This document shows, one piece after another, positions 12,261 to 24,632 of a DNA stretch of 64,000 nucleotides. Positions within the stretch are counted from its first letter, which is position 1; every line of letters starts with the position of its first letter. The stretch is taken from positions 1 through 64,000 of the forward strand of contig JADFUC010000090.1 in NCBI GenBank assembly GCA_019722365.1, in the 5' to 3' direction. The translations under genes and the position numbers were made by a program. Source of the stretch: Lithospermum erythrorhizon (Eukaryota > Streptophyta > Magnoliopsida > Boraginales > Boraginaceae). A model generated the notes under the pieces. The model ran no database searches and had not been told where the DNA came from. It saw only the letters and a list, made by a program, of their open reading frames with translations.

Positions 12261-13481
12261 GATATATCAGCCTTTGGCTACAGTCTAATATACCGATGTA
12301 ATCGAGCAGAACTGATAATTGAAAAATCCCAGAAAGTAAATAGTGAGATCTTTATACGGGTTTCCCTTAGTGCGTCGCATTCTTTAGCTGCTAATCAACT
12401 AGAATGAACTCACTTGATTGTTACAAAGTCTGTCAATGGCCTCTCGATTGAGTAATACTTTATAATCTAGTATTCTCCAATGACAAAACTCCTTTTAAAT
12501 TTAGGCTTAAAAATGATATCACAAGTAATCTTGTCAAGTAGAACAAGCTATTGAATTTGGAGCAGTGGAAAGTTGAGAAAAATAGATTTTAGGATTAGTG
12601 AAGATTGTGACTTAATCTTCCGTTTATCTTCTTTGAGCGCTTTCGTGAGCACGTCGGGACCAGTACCGATGGCGGTCTCGATGACACCAGTAGCACTCCA
12701 TGCGAGCGCTCCGATTTGTGCGCCGAGGCCACATCGAGCCACGGCGTGCCGATGAAGTCTCCACTGCATCTCCCGGCAACTTTTGAAAAAATGCCTTGAC
12801 TCAACAATCTCTCGGCTTGAGCCTTTTTGAATCACCGTCTTCAAGACCTCGATTCAAACAGCTGACTTTATTTACTCGGCTCGAAGGTTAGCGAGTCGAG
12901 CATAGCTTCGGGAACTGTAAGCAATTTTCTGACTTTGTAAACATATCGGCCAGTTCCAGATCTCTAGAATCTTTGTCCAAGCTTAGGGACTCCATTCTTG
13001 TCTGAGTGTTAAGTCTAGTATGAATTTCATTTTGTGATAAACGTAATTCATACATCAGGATCTGAAATGATATAAATAAATCTAAATCCATAATAAGCTA
13101 TATGAATAACGAGCGGCTTTACAGTGATCTTGGCGGAAGTATATCATCGGAAGTGCTTTCACTGGCTCGCTGAATTCAAATTTGAGCCTTTCCAAGTGTA
13201 TACAGTTGGTTGCTTGGGAGAGGTTGAATCACACACTTGTGTTTCTTCCAAACAAGGATTGAATTGGATGATAAGAAAATGAAATTTTTCTTTTTCTTTA
13301 TTTGGAAACACACGGCCATTCAATTTTAATGAGGCTTTTGATGATTGAAAAATCATTACCCGATCATTAGGTTAATGATTAGGTTTATATATTATTATAA
13401 TTAAACCTAAAAAGTCAACCGAATAGTTAATGGCCAGGCTTGGTTAAATTTAATTAAACCGTTAAGTAAATCAAATACTAA
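12261..13481. other. Unassigned sequence between NOT2 fragment and gypsy LTR
   Basis: No gene was recognised. A GC-richer patch at about 12600-12850 has open frames on both strands (98 codons on minus at 12548-12844), but I can match none of them to a family. The rest is AT-rich. The stretch has no counterpart in the second copy of the large repeat. Confidence 0.35.
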
Positions 13482-13500
13482 TGTAATAACCCGTTCTGAA

Positions 13501-13530
13501 AAAAAAAAAAAAGAAAAAAAAAAAAAAAAT
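13501..13530. repeat. Long poly-A tract inside the LTR
   Basis: A run of almost pure A, interrupted by one G, lies about 20 bases inside the LTR start. Its length is likely unreliable. Confidence 0.8.
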
Positions 13531-14849
13531 TTCGGTCGGCGGTGGGACCGGGGGCATTATAATTTTTTCGATGATAATATTATTTATTAAAACTTTTGAG
13601 CGAATTTCGTTTATAATTTAGTAGTGTTTGCCATGGAAGAATTTTTATCTTTGAAATCGGGTTCGTGGAGATTTAAATGCGATAAGCGGAGAATTAGCAG
13701 AAGCTTAGAGCAGGTGAGTTTTTTAATATCTATTCGTACATATCCTCAGCATCATCATCATCATCCTTGACCATCTTGCTTTCCCTCATTTTGGCCGAGA
13801 ATTAAGCCTCACTTAAAAATTTCATTTTCCATTTCTCTCTTCGATTGTCGCTCAGGCTTCGAAGATCGGGGTTGTAGAATATTGTTCTCCCCATCATTCT
13901 CTTGAGTTAAGGTAAGAAATTTCAAGTCTTTAGAGATATTTCTTGGGTTTTAAGAGATAGTTGACTTTGGTTGACTTTTACATAATTGAATTTTATGATA
14001 AATCTTAGTTGGTTATAGTTGTGGTATATATGTGATGAATTCGTGATTTAGAGCTCGTTTGAGGACGTTAAAGGTCGAGTTGACTTTTAAGGTTTCGGTT
14101 GGCTTTTTTGAGGTGATATTTTCATAAGACTTTAAATGTGTAGGAGTTTAATTGGGACCTTATTATAGCTATTGTGATGTTAAATCGGTGATTTAAAAAA
14201 TTCATTAAAAATGATTAGGTTGAAAAAGTAATATTTTCAAGTTGAGATATAATTGATATTTTTGGAGTATAGATTGTTAATTAAGGGTATGGCGATTAAC
14301 CAGAATGACATATAAGTTAATTTGTAATGATAAAATGATAAGATGGAATTTTAGCGGGCGTCGATTTGGTTGTGTCGATGAGTTTATAATTAGATAGTTT
14401 GCGGAATCGTGTTGAACCGTTTAGAAATCGTTAGATGAGAGTTGGTAATGTTTATTAGAGCGTAATTAGCGGTATTGGATTGCGATCTGCAACTGCAGAT
14501 TCTTAGGCGCGACGCGGGAAGAGAACGCGTTAAAGTGATCGCGTTCTTCGTGAGGACTTTGTGATAGCTAGTAGAGGTGAAATCTTATACGTGTATTACA
14601 CCCATGTACTTAACTTAAATGGTGTACTGTCGCTTCTATTATAATTATGTGTAAAGGGTGTAAATTAACAGCAATATAATTATGTGTGAATGGTGTATGT
14701 CCTTGTGATATGATTGCGGGGAATGGTATACGTGCCAATGGTTATGCGATTATGTGTGAGCCTAATATGATTATGTATTTCTGATACGCGGCGTTAATTT
14801 GGTTTTTGAGGTAAGTGATGGCTGAACTCCCAACATATTTACGTATCGG

Positions 14850-15010
14850 CCTTGGCTTGTGGTATTTATGTGGCTTTGTCGGCGCTATTGGTATGTGTGG
14901 CCTTGACACTTGTGTGGTATTGTGGCTTGTTGGTGGTATTATGTGGCCTTGTCATTGGTATTACTATGGCTTTGTCGGCCTTTGTGGTATTTATGTGGCC
15001 TTCGCGGTTG
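14850..15010 (+). repeat. Short TGTGG-type imperfect repeats in the LTR
   Basis: The motifs ggtattt-atgtggc and tttgtcggc recur several times with irregular spacing. The region is low in A. Open frames crossing it (14815-15039 on plus and one on minus) are repeat artefacts, not genes. Confidence 0.6.
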
Positions 15011-15189
15011 TGATTGATTCTGATTGTGTGATGTATTAGGCGTATGCTTTCTTGAATCAAAGTAGTTGGTTGTGAGAGGTGTTTGATGGAGTTATGTATG
15101 ATTTTTGAGGTGACTTAGTATTAGGATATGACCACATGGTTGGGACTACTAGGGATTAGGTGACTCTCGCTGCGGGATATGTGATCTTT

Positions 15190-15640
15190 ATTATTTTATC
15201 TTGAGGTATAGCGTGCGGTATGATTCTCTTTGATCGCTTTCTTTGTGTGCATTGTGAGGTGGCCTAACACTACGGTATAAGCGTGCGGTTTGGCTATCTT
15301 CTGGTATAGCGTCTTGATAGTTCTCTTTGATCGCTTTGCTGTGTGCATTGTCGAGGTGGCCCTATACACGGTATAGCGTGCGGTATGATTCTCTTTGTCC
15401 GACTTTCTTTGTGTGCATTATCGAGGTGGCCCATACTACGGTATGGCGTGCGGTTTGTACATACTACGGTATAGTAGGTATGACTCTCTTTGTTCTTTCT
15501 TGTGTCAGCCACTATCTTTACGGTATAGCGTGCGGTGTGCCTTATACTTTGTGTATAAGTGCGGTGTGCCTTATACTTTGTGTATAAGTGCGGTTTTGGC
15601 CTTATCTTTGCGGTATAAGTGCGAGGTGATTGTTGATTGT
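15190..15640 (+). repeat. Tandem repeat array in the LTR
   Basis: A unit of about 100-120 bases containing tctctttg, ctttgtgtgcatt, gaggtggcc and ggtatagcgtgcggt repeats about three times. It is followed by shorter units of about 28-30 bases (ccttatactttgtgtataag then tgcggt). Open frames of 80-116 codons across the array on both strands are by-products of the repeat. Confidence 0.75.
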
Positions 15641-17141
15641 CCATTCTGAGGGTAGGCCAGTTGAGTATATGCGCGTTAGAGGATGGTATCTTGGTGGGGA
15701 TATGAGAGATAGGAGGTTTGATGGTAGAGTTTTAGTCGTTGTTGAGTCTCAATGATTTCATTTGGGTAATTGTGTGCTTATCGGAACCTACATTATATAT
15801 TAATGTGATATGCGAGGCTTACGTGTGGAATTATGTTGTATGACTTTTAGATAATCACGTATACATGTATTTTCATATTTGACTACGATGACTATTCTAA
15901 TCTTGTTGTTGTGCTAGCGGCAAGTGCTGATGGTTATACTTCGTTTTAAGCGTCGGCCTTGTCAATGACTATTTTTTCTTGAGGATCTGATTATTTATTT
16001 TTCGGTTGTAGCACTTTTAAATCTTTATTGGAGTATGTTCTATATATCTTAAGTGGTTAATGGATAAAATACCTTTGGAATGAGAACATTAGGAAGCGAG
16101 AAAGTATAAAGCTGAAGTTGCATGCTAATCATCGATGATGTTGATGATATTTTATATATATGGTGGAAAACTGGATTCAAATGTGTTAGAATATAAGTTT
16201 TGATCAACACGACTGATACCATGGGTAAATAAGTTACGTATACTAAATGGAAAATCACGGGAAGATAAATACGTACTTGGGTTATCTGGATTCGAAGATA
16301 TATTCTTCGGTCGTATTATTAAAATAAATATATTTGGGAGGTCTTAGGAACATTAGTTGTCATAGGAGGAATATGATTGTAAAATGGGGAGTGAGTACTT
16401 TAAAGTATGAACTAAAGATAAGTGATTGAGTTGTATGCGCTGAGTTATGAGGTTAAGATATATGTTTAAGTTATTGTGTGTTTGAGGTGTATATTATATT
16501 GGGAATTAGGTATCTTGGAAAGATAATAGATAGAAATACCTCTTGTAATTAAGGTGTCTTGTGGTAAGTTGTTGACGTGAGTGTGGGTTATTGGTGGTAG
16601 TTAGAAATAAGGAAAGTTTATTTTGTGTGAGTAACCGTATAAAATAGCCTCTTAGAATTATATAGTCTACAAATAGGTATCTAGAATTATTCTTATTCGT
16701 GCGTCCCGGGTAGGTTAACCATTGCTATTTATTTTCAACTTCGGCTTTTAGGCGACTCTCACCTGACTTCTTTTTATGGGCGGGCGTTTAAATTTTTAGG
16801 TTGTTGCGGATGACCGATATCGTTATCCGAGTAGGCTGCGTGCAGTGAAGATGGCGATGGTGGCAAGACCTCAGCAGTCATACTTTTATCTTCTTGAAGT
16901 TTACATTGTATATAATTATTATTGACTTCGAGTTGTTTAACAAAGTGTTTGATGTGTATTTATATTATGATTTTCAATATTTGTTGTACTATTAGTTGAT
17001 TCACTTAGATGGATGAGTTGTATTATTTTATTCATGATGTAAAACAGATCATTTTATTGTTATCCATCGTTGGTGGCTACGATATCTGAGGTTGGTGACG
17101 GTCCCAACTTCGAGAGGAGCACTTTGGGGCGGGTGGTTACA

Positions 17142-18030
17142 ACTAGCAAGTTATTAATAGTAACTAACAAGGATTCTTAACGAGCTCAACCTTCTCCGAA
17201 TTAATTCGGTGACTAATTAATTAATTCGGGTTCATCAATTATATTTTACATTATCAATATAAAATTTCCAATTGAGAATATTAGATTTGATTCACAATCA
17301 ACTCTCGATTTAATAAATGTAGTTTAATTTAAATGCATGGAAATATAATTAACGTCAGCTGTATGTGTGTGGCCAGGCTCGAGATAATAGTAAGTTGTAT
17401 AATAATAATAATTGACCAATTGCTATTATTAGCGATTAATGAGTAAGATCTATGATATTTCATGCTTAGCAAATTATCATGAGAACCCAAACTAGTAATA
17501 TATAATTACTAAGGTGAGCGCTAAGTTCGATAATCACATTTAATGACCGGTAAATGAATTGATACAAATTGGCCATGGCGGGCATAATAAAGAATCAATT
17601 CTCATTGATTTCCAACACTCGCTTTCGGCGGGCCAGATTACCTTATAAATTCCTTTATCCACGCGATCTCTGATGCATTAGGCTAACCGTAAGTGTGTCA
17701 TGAAGCATATGACTTTCTTTACTTTCAGTATAGGCGGAATAAGCATTTATGAATCAGCCAAACCCAGTAATTACCAAGCGTGAGGGCACGAGATCTTCCT
17801 TGTATATCAAGGACGGATAAATCCCTCCCGATATATCGACATCTATGGTTATACTCATTGTGTGACTGACATATACCGTTATAATCTCGACAGGCGAGGC
17901 GTTTGGTCGTAGTCAAGTACAGAGCTATAACACGAGATAGTTATATATCATTAGATACAGGAATTGTCGAACCTAAAATTCTAAACAAATATCATGGAAC
18001 CGCGGATATACATATCTTAATAGATTAGTT
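17142..18030 (-). mobile_element. Inverted copia LTR fragment
   Basis: The reverse complement of 17400-18030 matches 6110-6900 of the copia 3' LTR, for example aattgaccaattgctattat and tcaattctcattgatttcca. It is therefore a second, oppositely oriented member of the same LTR family. The gypsy solo LTR lies directly to its left and may have inserted into it. Confidence 0.7.
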
Positions 18031-20150
18031 CCGAGAAAGTGAATGAACTAGCTCCCAGCTGAACTTTGCCACGTTCGGTTCCTTGGAATTAAGCTAAATT
18101 GAAAAGCCAAACTTTTTGAATCGCGGGGGAAGGATCTCGACTCGAGATGCGTGCTTAGAATCCATACATGGATCATTTAAGCTTTGGGCTTCTTCGATCG
18201 TTCTGATATGTAAGCAAAGAGATAGTGATTATAATGCGTCCTTTGCCAGCTCTACTTCTGGCCGATCTTTTACATTAAAGTCGACCGATTCACCGACGAA
18301 TCGTTGATTACTAAGATTACCTGACATAGTCATGCATGACTATGATAAAAAATGGTTTCAACCCGCTTCTCGGGGTTACATCGGTGGGTTTGCTTGACTC
18401 AAAGTGTTAACGCATCGTCTTTATTAAATGCAGCGTTCTTTTAACAACATTACCAAGCAGTTATTTGGTCAAGTTGTAATCTTTTGAGTTCAGTTTCCTT
18501 TTAGTTTACTTTCATCGAGCGTACTAGGCTCGGTCCTATTGAAATTCTTGGCTAATAAGAGCACTACGTATGAATCTATTTGTCCGTAATATTACTATCG
18601 CCGATTCACAGTGGAGATCGACAGTCCATTCCATTGTAACTATAGTTATATCTATTCTCTTAAAGTTACTCTGGCGTATTAAGAGATAAAAAATGAATAC
18701 TTTAGTAAACTTCACAATTCAATCACCCAGGGAATCATCTTTGACATGGTTGTGAGTGTGACAAGCATGACCTTGGCCAGCGTCTGATGAATCATATTAC
18801 TATGTAATAGACTTCAACCACTCTCGTTAATGTGAGGCGCACTGAGTGGGATTAGGCGCCATTGAAGAGTTGCACTTATCGATAAGAGAATCTGTCTATT
18901 TATAGAATTTAATACATTATAGATTTGTCGCTCCCAGGCTTCATGACATCTTAAGCAACAAGCGAAATGTAAATTACGAGCTCACATATATATAATGTGA
19001 TTATAGCATGGGCCTAATGCACAAGAACACAATCAACTACTTTATACCTTTTTAAGGTTGTAGGAAGATTTCTTCAACATTTGGTGTATTAAAATTTATT
19101 TATCTGATTCTGACTCCAGTAACCTTTAAAGACACCAAAGGTTCTTCATTAACTCTTGATTATTTATTGATTTTCATCAGTATCAAAGTGAATTTAACTT
19201 CATTATACTCGATCTTAAGTTTACAACTTTAGATTCTAGTAGTATATAAACTTTCCTTTATATTCTAAACTTGAGATGTGGAGTTAAAATACTTGATGTC
19301 AGTATCAAAGTAAATCCGTCGTTATAGGAACATTCTTTGGATAACTTGCTTAAACCCACATGTTACAACATTGGAATAACAATAATAAAGTTTGAAATAA
19401 ACATGAGCATAATTGACCAATGAATATGTTTAATCTTGGTTTTCTGACCAAATGTATATTCATATTAGATTCATGGTGATTCTTGATTTAATGAGAATAA
19501 ATTTATTACTTTTGATAATTCATCAAAAGTAATATAGAATGATTCTTTACTCTGATGAATCACCGTCAGAAGATAAATAGAGTTTATACTCGACCCATTG
19601 TATTCGCATCATATTTCATTTAAATGACCTGAGTCATTTATTGGAGTATTTATTCATGTTGTCATTGTGTCAGCTGCGTTTAGCTTTAAATAAATCGAAG
19701 TGGATACTCCTTGATATACTTAGAAGGTTCTAATCTTTGGATTGGTATCTCACTGCAGACCGCGAATCGTTGAGGCACGTATTTATTTCCACTTGTTGTC
19801 TTTCATAATGAAGACTCTATCGTACAATAAAGTGCAATAGTATAGTGGATGGAAATAAATACCGACTTCATACGGTTATGTACAAAATGACTTAATACCT
19901 GACTACGGATACGAGTTAACTTATGTACACTACGGTGACATAATACTAGCAACTATCTATCACGAGGCGTTTCAAGTTTGTTTATCAAACACAACTTCTT
20001 GAAGTTATCTACATGATTGAATATATGAATAAATTAATTTTTTGATACGTTTCGATTTGTGTTAGATCTAGGTTGACTTTTCGGTTGACTTATTTTAAAT
20101 CGAATAAAGTTCTTACATTTTTAGGTTAAATGTTGCTTTTTGTAGTTGTA
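18031..20150. other. Degraded repetitive sequence, no gene recognised
   Basis: This stretch may continue the inverted copia element, but I could not match it to the pol domains of the forward copy. A few short inverted repeats are visible, such as tattacttttgataattcatcaaaagtaata near 19503-19533, a potential hairpin. No coding frame was supported. Confidence 0.3.
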
Positions 20151-20164
20151 ATAACATTGATTCT

Positions 20165-20880
20165 TTGTTATGTTATTTTAATACATTCTTGATTGAGTTA
20201 AGTAGGATTAAAGAATTGATAAATATTGATTGGATAATATTTACTACAACGTATCACAGTATGGCTCACAGAATGTCGCTTAAGTATGACAAATATTGGG
20301 AAGGAAATGTGATTTGTTGCTTTTCTTTGGTTGATTCTAGATCTGAGTATAAGAAAGGTTATGATCAAGTTTGCTTACAATGTATCCCACATGGAATTAT
20401 GAGGCTAGATTGAGCTGTGTTTAAGAGTTGATGGTCTTTATATGATCGATTATGATGTAGTATATGGTGATGATAAAGGCAAAGCCCACGAACCGTATTA
20501 CGGATACTTGAAGCAACCACCTTGTTCCGCGAGTTAACAAAGAAGGTATGATGAATACAAATTGAAGCGCAAGCGTGGCATAGAAAAAAACGGACACGGA
20601 ATCCTCTTGTGAGGCTTGTTTTTCCTAATGTGGATAACTTTGATGTTCTTAGGCGGTGGAAGGGAATGAGGGAGGTATAAAATATTGTCCAAGATGGCTA
20701 TGGACATTTTATCCCATTCAATTACAAGCTGTTGCCTCGAGAATCCGCCCAGTCTTTGGTGGTAGAGTGATTGATAAAAAAAGCGTCGATAGTAGAGACA
20801 CGGTTGAAGTCCTACTTTAATGGTGGAGATTGGATCAAAAGTACATATGGCATTCGATCTTCGAAGAGGTATGTTTTTGT
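20165..20880 (+). pseudogene. hAT-family transposase relic
   Basis: The open frame at 20165-20413 contains MAHRMSLKYDKYWE and a DSRSEYKK block, matching the M-x-x-KFDKYWG and VLDPRYK segments of plant hAT (RICESLEEPER/Daysleeper-type) transposases. Further on, different frames read DNFDVLRRWK (20636-20665) and AMDILSIPITTVASESA-like sequence (about 20697-20752). The latter is the conserved hAT C-terminal dimerisation block, normally followed by FSxGGRV and a DW motif; remnants of both (VIDKK, GGDW) are seen by 20840. At least three frameshifts separate the blocks. A GAG/GTATGT junction at 20870 could be a splice donor. No terminal inverted repeats were identified. Confidence 0.75.
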
Positions 20881-21530
20881 TACTTATTTTTACCTTTTCT
20901 TACTTTTTTTTAACTTTTTCTATTCGACAAGTTTGTTGACCATTTTTTAATAGCCAAATGATGATCGATTGGTGGAATATGACAAAAGTGTTTGAAATGT
21001 CGAGAAGATCCTAAGTCGATACCAATGCTGCGGTATTTTTCTCTGTGTTTTTACATTTTGTTATTTGTTTTTAATTTGTTTTTTTGTGTATTTACATACG
21101 TTTCTGATGGCTTGTTTCTTTATTGTTGTTGTAGTTGTCTCTTGCGCTGCTGCTGTCTGGCGGGGTTGGTTCTCGCTCCTATTGGCTTGGCCACTTGACA
21201 GACAAGGCTGCAATAGTGGCAAGCCACGAAAAGAAAACACGCAAAAATGAGGAAAACGATTAGGTAAAATTTTGATCGCTTTTTGTGACATATAAAGATT
21301 ACATTTGTTTGTTACTTTTGTTGCCATTTGAACTTATTGGGGTATTTGGTGAGGGCTTTGTTTTCGTTTGTGGGGCGTGCGGAGGCTTTACGGTTTGGTT
21401 TTGTAATTATGGGCTATTACGGTTTTTTTAGAGCGTGGATAGAGTAAGTGGTAATGCGTATTGAAAATCGATCCCGTGTTATTCGGCAGGCAGTTCCATG
21501 TTAAAGTAGCGTCTTGAGCGATTTGATCAG
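20881..21530. other. Non-coding sequence after hAT relic
   Basis: T-rich intron-like sequence is followed by a G-rich stretch. It may be the 3' part of the hAT element. Overlapping short open frames at 20992-21327 on both strands have no recognisable similarity and look like chance. Confidence 0.35.
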
Positions 21531-22387
21531 AGCAGTATATTCTTAGTGTGGGTTCTCGTGATAATTTAGGGGTTATGAGCGATTAGATGCTTCTTCGTGT
21601 CGTTATAATAATAGTAATTGGTCAATTATTATTGTGCTCTGACTTTCTTGATATCGAGCCTAAAGATTGTGCCTTGCCTCTGATGACGTTGAGTTATATT
21701 TCATGTATGAAATTAAAGAGAGAAGCGTATAATTGAGAAATGTATTTCTTGATTCTGAGGGTTACATTTTATGTAGAATATCGATTGAACAAATAAATTA
21801 ATTAAATAGTTATTTAATTCGAGTAATTTAGTATTTGTCGATAACTTGAAAGGTGTGTGTTATTCATTCTTATTAGTAAGAGCAATTAAATAGTTCAGCT
21901 ACCGTTAATTCTTGCGAACTAATAGAGTTAACGAGTCAACTAATATACTTAACGGGTTCTTTATCGGGCTTGTTTAACAGCCTATGTAACTTTAGGGTTT
22001 TTCATCGTAAGTTTTGAGAATTTTTTTTATCCTGAAAACCCTAAAGTAGTCGTCCCCACTTTGGCGAGAAATTCTCCCAAGAATTTTGGGGTTTTGGTTT
22101 GTTATCACTTGTTTACTAGCGTAAATTAGTTCTTGATTGACCCTTTGGTGTGGACGACTAGAGATATCATCGATTGATATTCTGACCTTGAGGTTGAAGG
22201 AAGTCAAATTCATGTTGAATTTGAAGCGTGTGGAACTTTAGTGGAATTTACTCATTTGCCCAATTGTAAATTACTACGTTCATATAATTATAATTATATG
22301 TTTTATTTAAATAATGTAGTATGCGACTTTAAGATCGCGGAATTATGAATTTGTATTTATACACATATATCATAGTAATTTCCATCG
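21531..22387 (+). mobile_element. Copia LTR 3' half, copy 2
   Basis: It matches 6803-7643. It begins near tagtgtgggttct and ends with ccatcg. No copia coding region precedes it; a hAT relic lies upstream instead. It is therefore an LTR piece carried by the large duplication. Confidence 0.75.
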
Positions 22388-22499
22388 GTTTTATATTTGT
22401 TTGTATGAGTTGGATAGAATTGAATCTTATGATATTTATTTTTTATCGTTCGATGGGTTTTGTGGTGTTGCGGCCACAGTGGCTGCGTCTTGTGCAGCT

Positions 22500-23103
22500 G
22501 TCAGTGCATTTTTTCCAAAATTGCGAAATGCGGCCGAGGTTCTGACGATGCGGAGGCAGGAAGTTTGAATTTCTACATCGGACTTAATAGGCAGGGCATG
22601 AGTGGGTTTTATGCGATCGGTTGGAGTAGGAAAAATAGAGACGGTTCGAATCGAGAGTGCGAAATTAGGATTTAAATTAAGTGGGTAGTTGCGTTGAGAA
22701 TTCCGGATTATACTTACATTGAATGGAGTCGGTGGGTGAGTCGGTTCTTTGGAGTAGGTTTGGCGTCGGGTTTGCAGAGCGAACTGCGGTCCAGTGCATG
22801 GAGAGCGGTTTAGAAGCGGATATATTGAGGCAGTCGCGTGTGTCGGTCCTTAAAGTCGATTATTTTTAGAGGCGTCTTTGCGGTCGGAGGTATTTACGAG
22901 GAGCGAGTGCAGGTCGGTGAGAAAACCCGAATATATGCGAGGGCTTAGTTTTGAAGTCGGAATGGAATGGGTTAGTGATTTAGAGGCAGCGTAAAGCCGT
23001 CGGTAAATTCTCGACTCAATCACCCATCTCCGGTGGGAAATATAAGAGGCAGCGGTTAGGAGGCGGGGATCGGATGCATAACTTGTGGTCGGATTCAGTA
23101 GTG
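22500..23103 (+). mobile_element. GC-rich CACTA-like block, copy 2
   Basis: Counterpart of 7755-8343, with the same GACGG/GTCGG repeats and the same gtagtg terminus (23098-23103). A left CACTA end is again not evident. The two copies differ by many one- to three-base insertions of G, A or C. Confidence 0.4.
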
Positions 23104-24632
23104 GAATGCCTATTTTCCAGCAATAATTTTTTTATCAATAAGGTTGGGGGGAAGAGTTATTAACAAAAGTTTAAATAATTTGAGAACTTTTTAATGGAAT
23201 CCAATCTTCAATCCAAATATTAACATTCATTCCATTTCCAATTTTCCAAAAAATATGCGACTTGCATGATAGCTTTCAAACCTGCAGAGATACTATTCCA
23301 AACAAAGGATTTATTATGACAAATGATTTTTGAATGGAAAGGATTAGAATTAGGAAAGTATTTATTTTTAAGAACGGTGGAAGCTGGAATTGAATTATTA
23401 TAAACCAAGAGTTGTTTACTTAAAATCACATAGGACCTTTTTTATCATTTTTTAAGCACGATGCTTATAAAAAAAGTTTAAATACCTAAAGGGCTCGTCT
23501 TTATATGTTGGCACGCAAGTTACCTATAACCAACCATTCAATAGGGTCACCACTCACCAATATCATTCAATAGGACAAATTAGATAAGTTTTCTACGTAA
23601 TTGATAGCATGTCTTCAAGTTTCTAGATTAGTGTTTGGATTAACTGATCGATTTCTAGCTATAGAACTTGAAATTCTTAAATGAAATCTATCAAAAATTA
23701 TTTTAGAGGATTTGACTCAATCACATCAAATCATTAATTAATTCAGGAGTTTTAAGCAAGAGAAATAAAACAGAGCAAAAAATGACAAAGCTATAAGGAA
23801 AGATCATATAGAGAGGAACCGCTACTACTGAATATATTGCATGTATCACAGTTATCATGGTAATAATAATACCGTCATCATAAAAGCTAGTATAGTATAA
23901 GCTATGGCTGTCCCGAAGTGATATATCTTTGAATTTATCCCCTTCTGATTATCGAGAAACCTACCACAAATCGGGACTCCTATATATCACCTCCAAGGAT
24001 TTACAATATATGTAATTAAAGTTTTTCATAACAAGTTTTCAAGTATGCTAAAATTAATAATTAAACAAGTTTTATTGAAGACCTTAGCTTATTAATAGGT
24101 TAAGTTTGACGATGAAATGCAAGTAGTGGAGCATTTCTGTGACTAATTAATGAAAAAAAGTTGGCGAAATATTATATGATGAGCATATACAAAACATGAT
24201 TTTGTTTAATTTTTATTAGCTAAGTAAAGGTCTGGATGTTTAGGGAGATGTACGGTGGTGATGTAATTGGCTATACTCATTTTTTTTGACTCCACTATAT
24301 TTCAACGTTAAATATATATACATACATTTTTAACAACTAAAAAGAAACGGATCTGTATGGCTATATTTTGTATGCATGTGTGTCATTACTGAACTCCTAT
24401 AAATTTGAAGACTATGTTGTTAGAACAAAATAGATTAACAAATGTTTAATACTTAGTGATAGATATATAAATAATTTATTTATATGACACAACTAATGGT
24501 AATCCAAGTGTATTATTGCATCCACAGAGAGATAAATTAGTATAAAAAATATGAACGAGACATTTATCATAATCCTAACAAAAATATATGAAATAAAATA
24601 ATAATATTGAAAGGTATAACATACGATACGGT
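23104..24632. other. AT-rich non-coding flank, copy 2
   Basis: Counterpart of 8344-9870. No open frame is conserved between the copies, so no gene is called. Confidence 0.5.

Larger units (their letters stand above)
13482..17141 (+). mobile_element. Solo LTR of a Ty3/gypsy-type retrotransposon (3.66 kb)
   Basis: The element starts tgtaataacccg and ends ggtggttaca, the TGTAA...TTACA termini common in Ty3/gypsy LTRs. It is flanked by actaa (13477-13481) and actag (17142-17146), a 4-of-5 match for a 5-bp target duplication. No gag, pol or primer-binding site lies inside, so it is read as a solo LTR. Only family-level features support gypsy rather than another long-LTR class. It contains internal tandem repeats, annotated separately. 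Confidence 0.6.

Noticed and set aside
14815..15060. 74- and 64-codon frames, one Trp/Gly/Cys-rich
   Set aside because: By-products of TGTGG-type repeats in the LTR.
15294..15649. Three overlapping open frames of 84-116 codons on both strands
   Set aside because: They follow a tandem repeat inside the LTR and change frame with repeat length; there is no protein similarity.
19503..19533. Perfect inverted repeat as a transcription terminator
   Set aside because: Hairpins of this kind are frequent in AT-rich degraded retroelement DNA, and intrinsic terminators are not used by plant nuclear genes.
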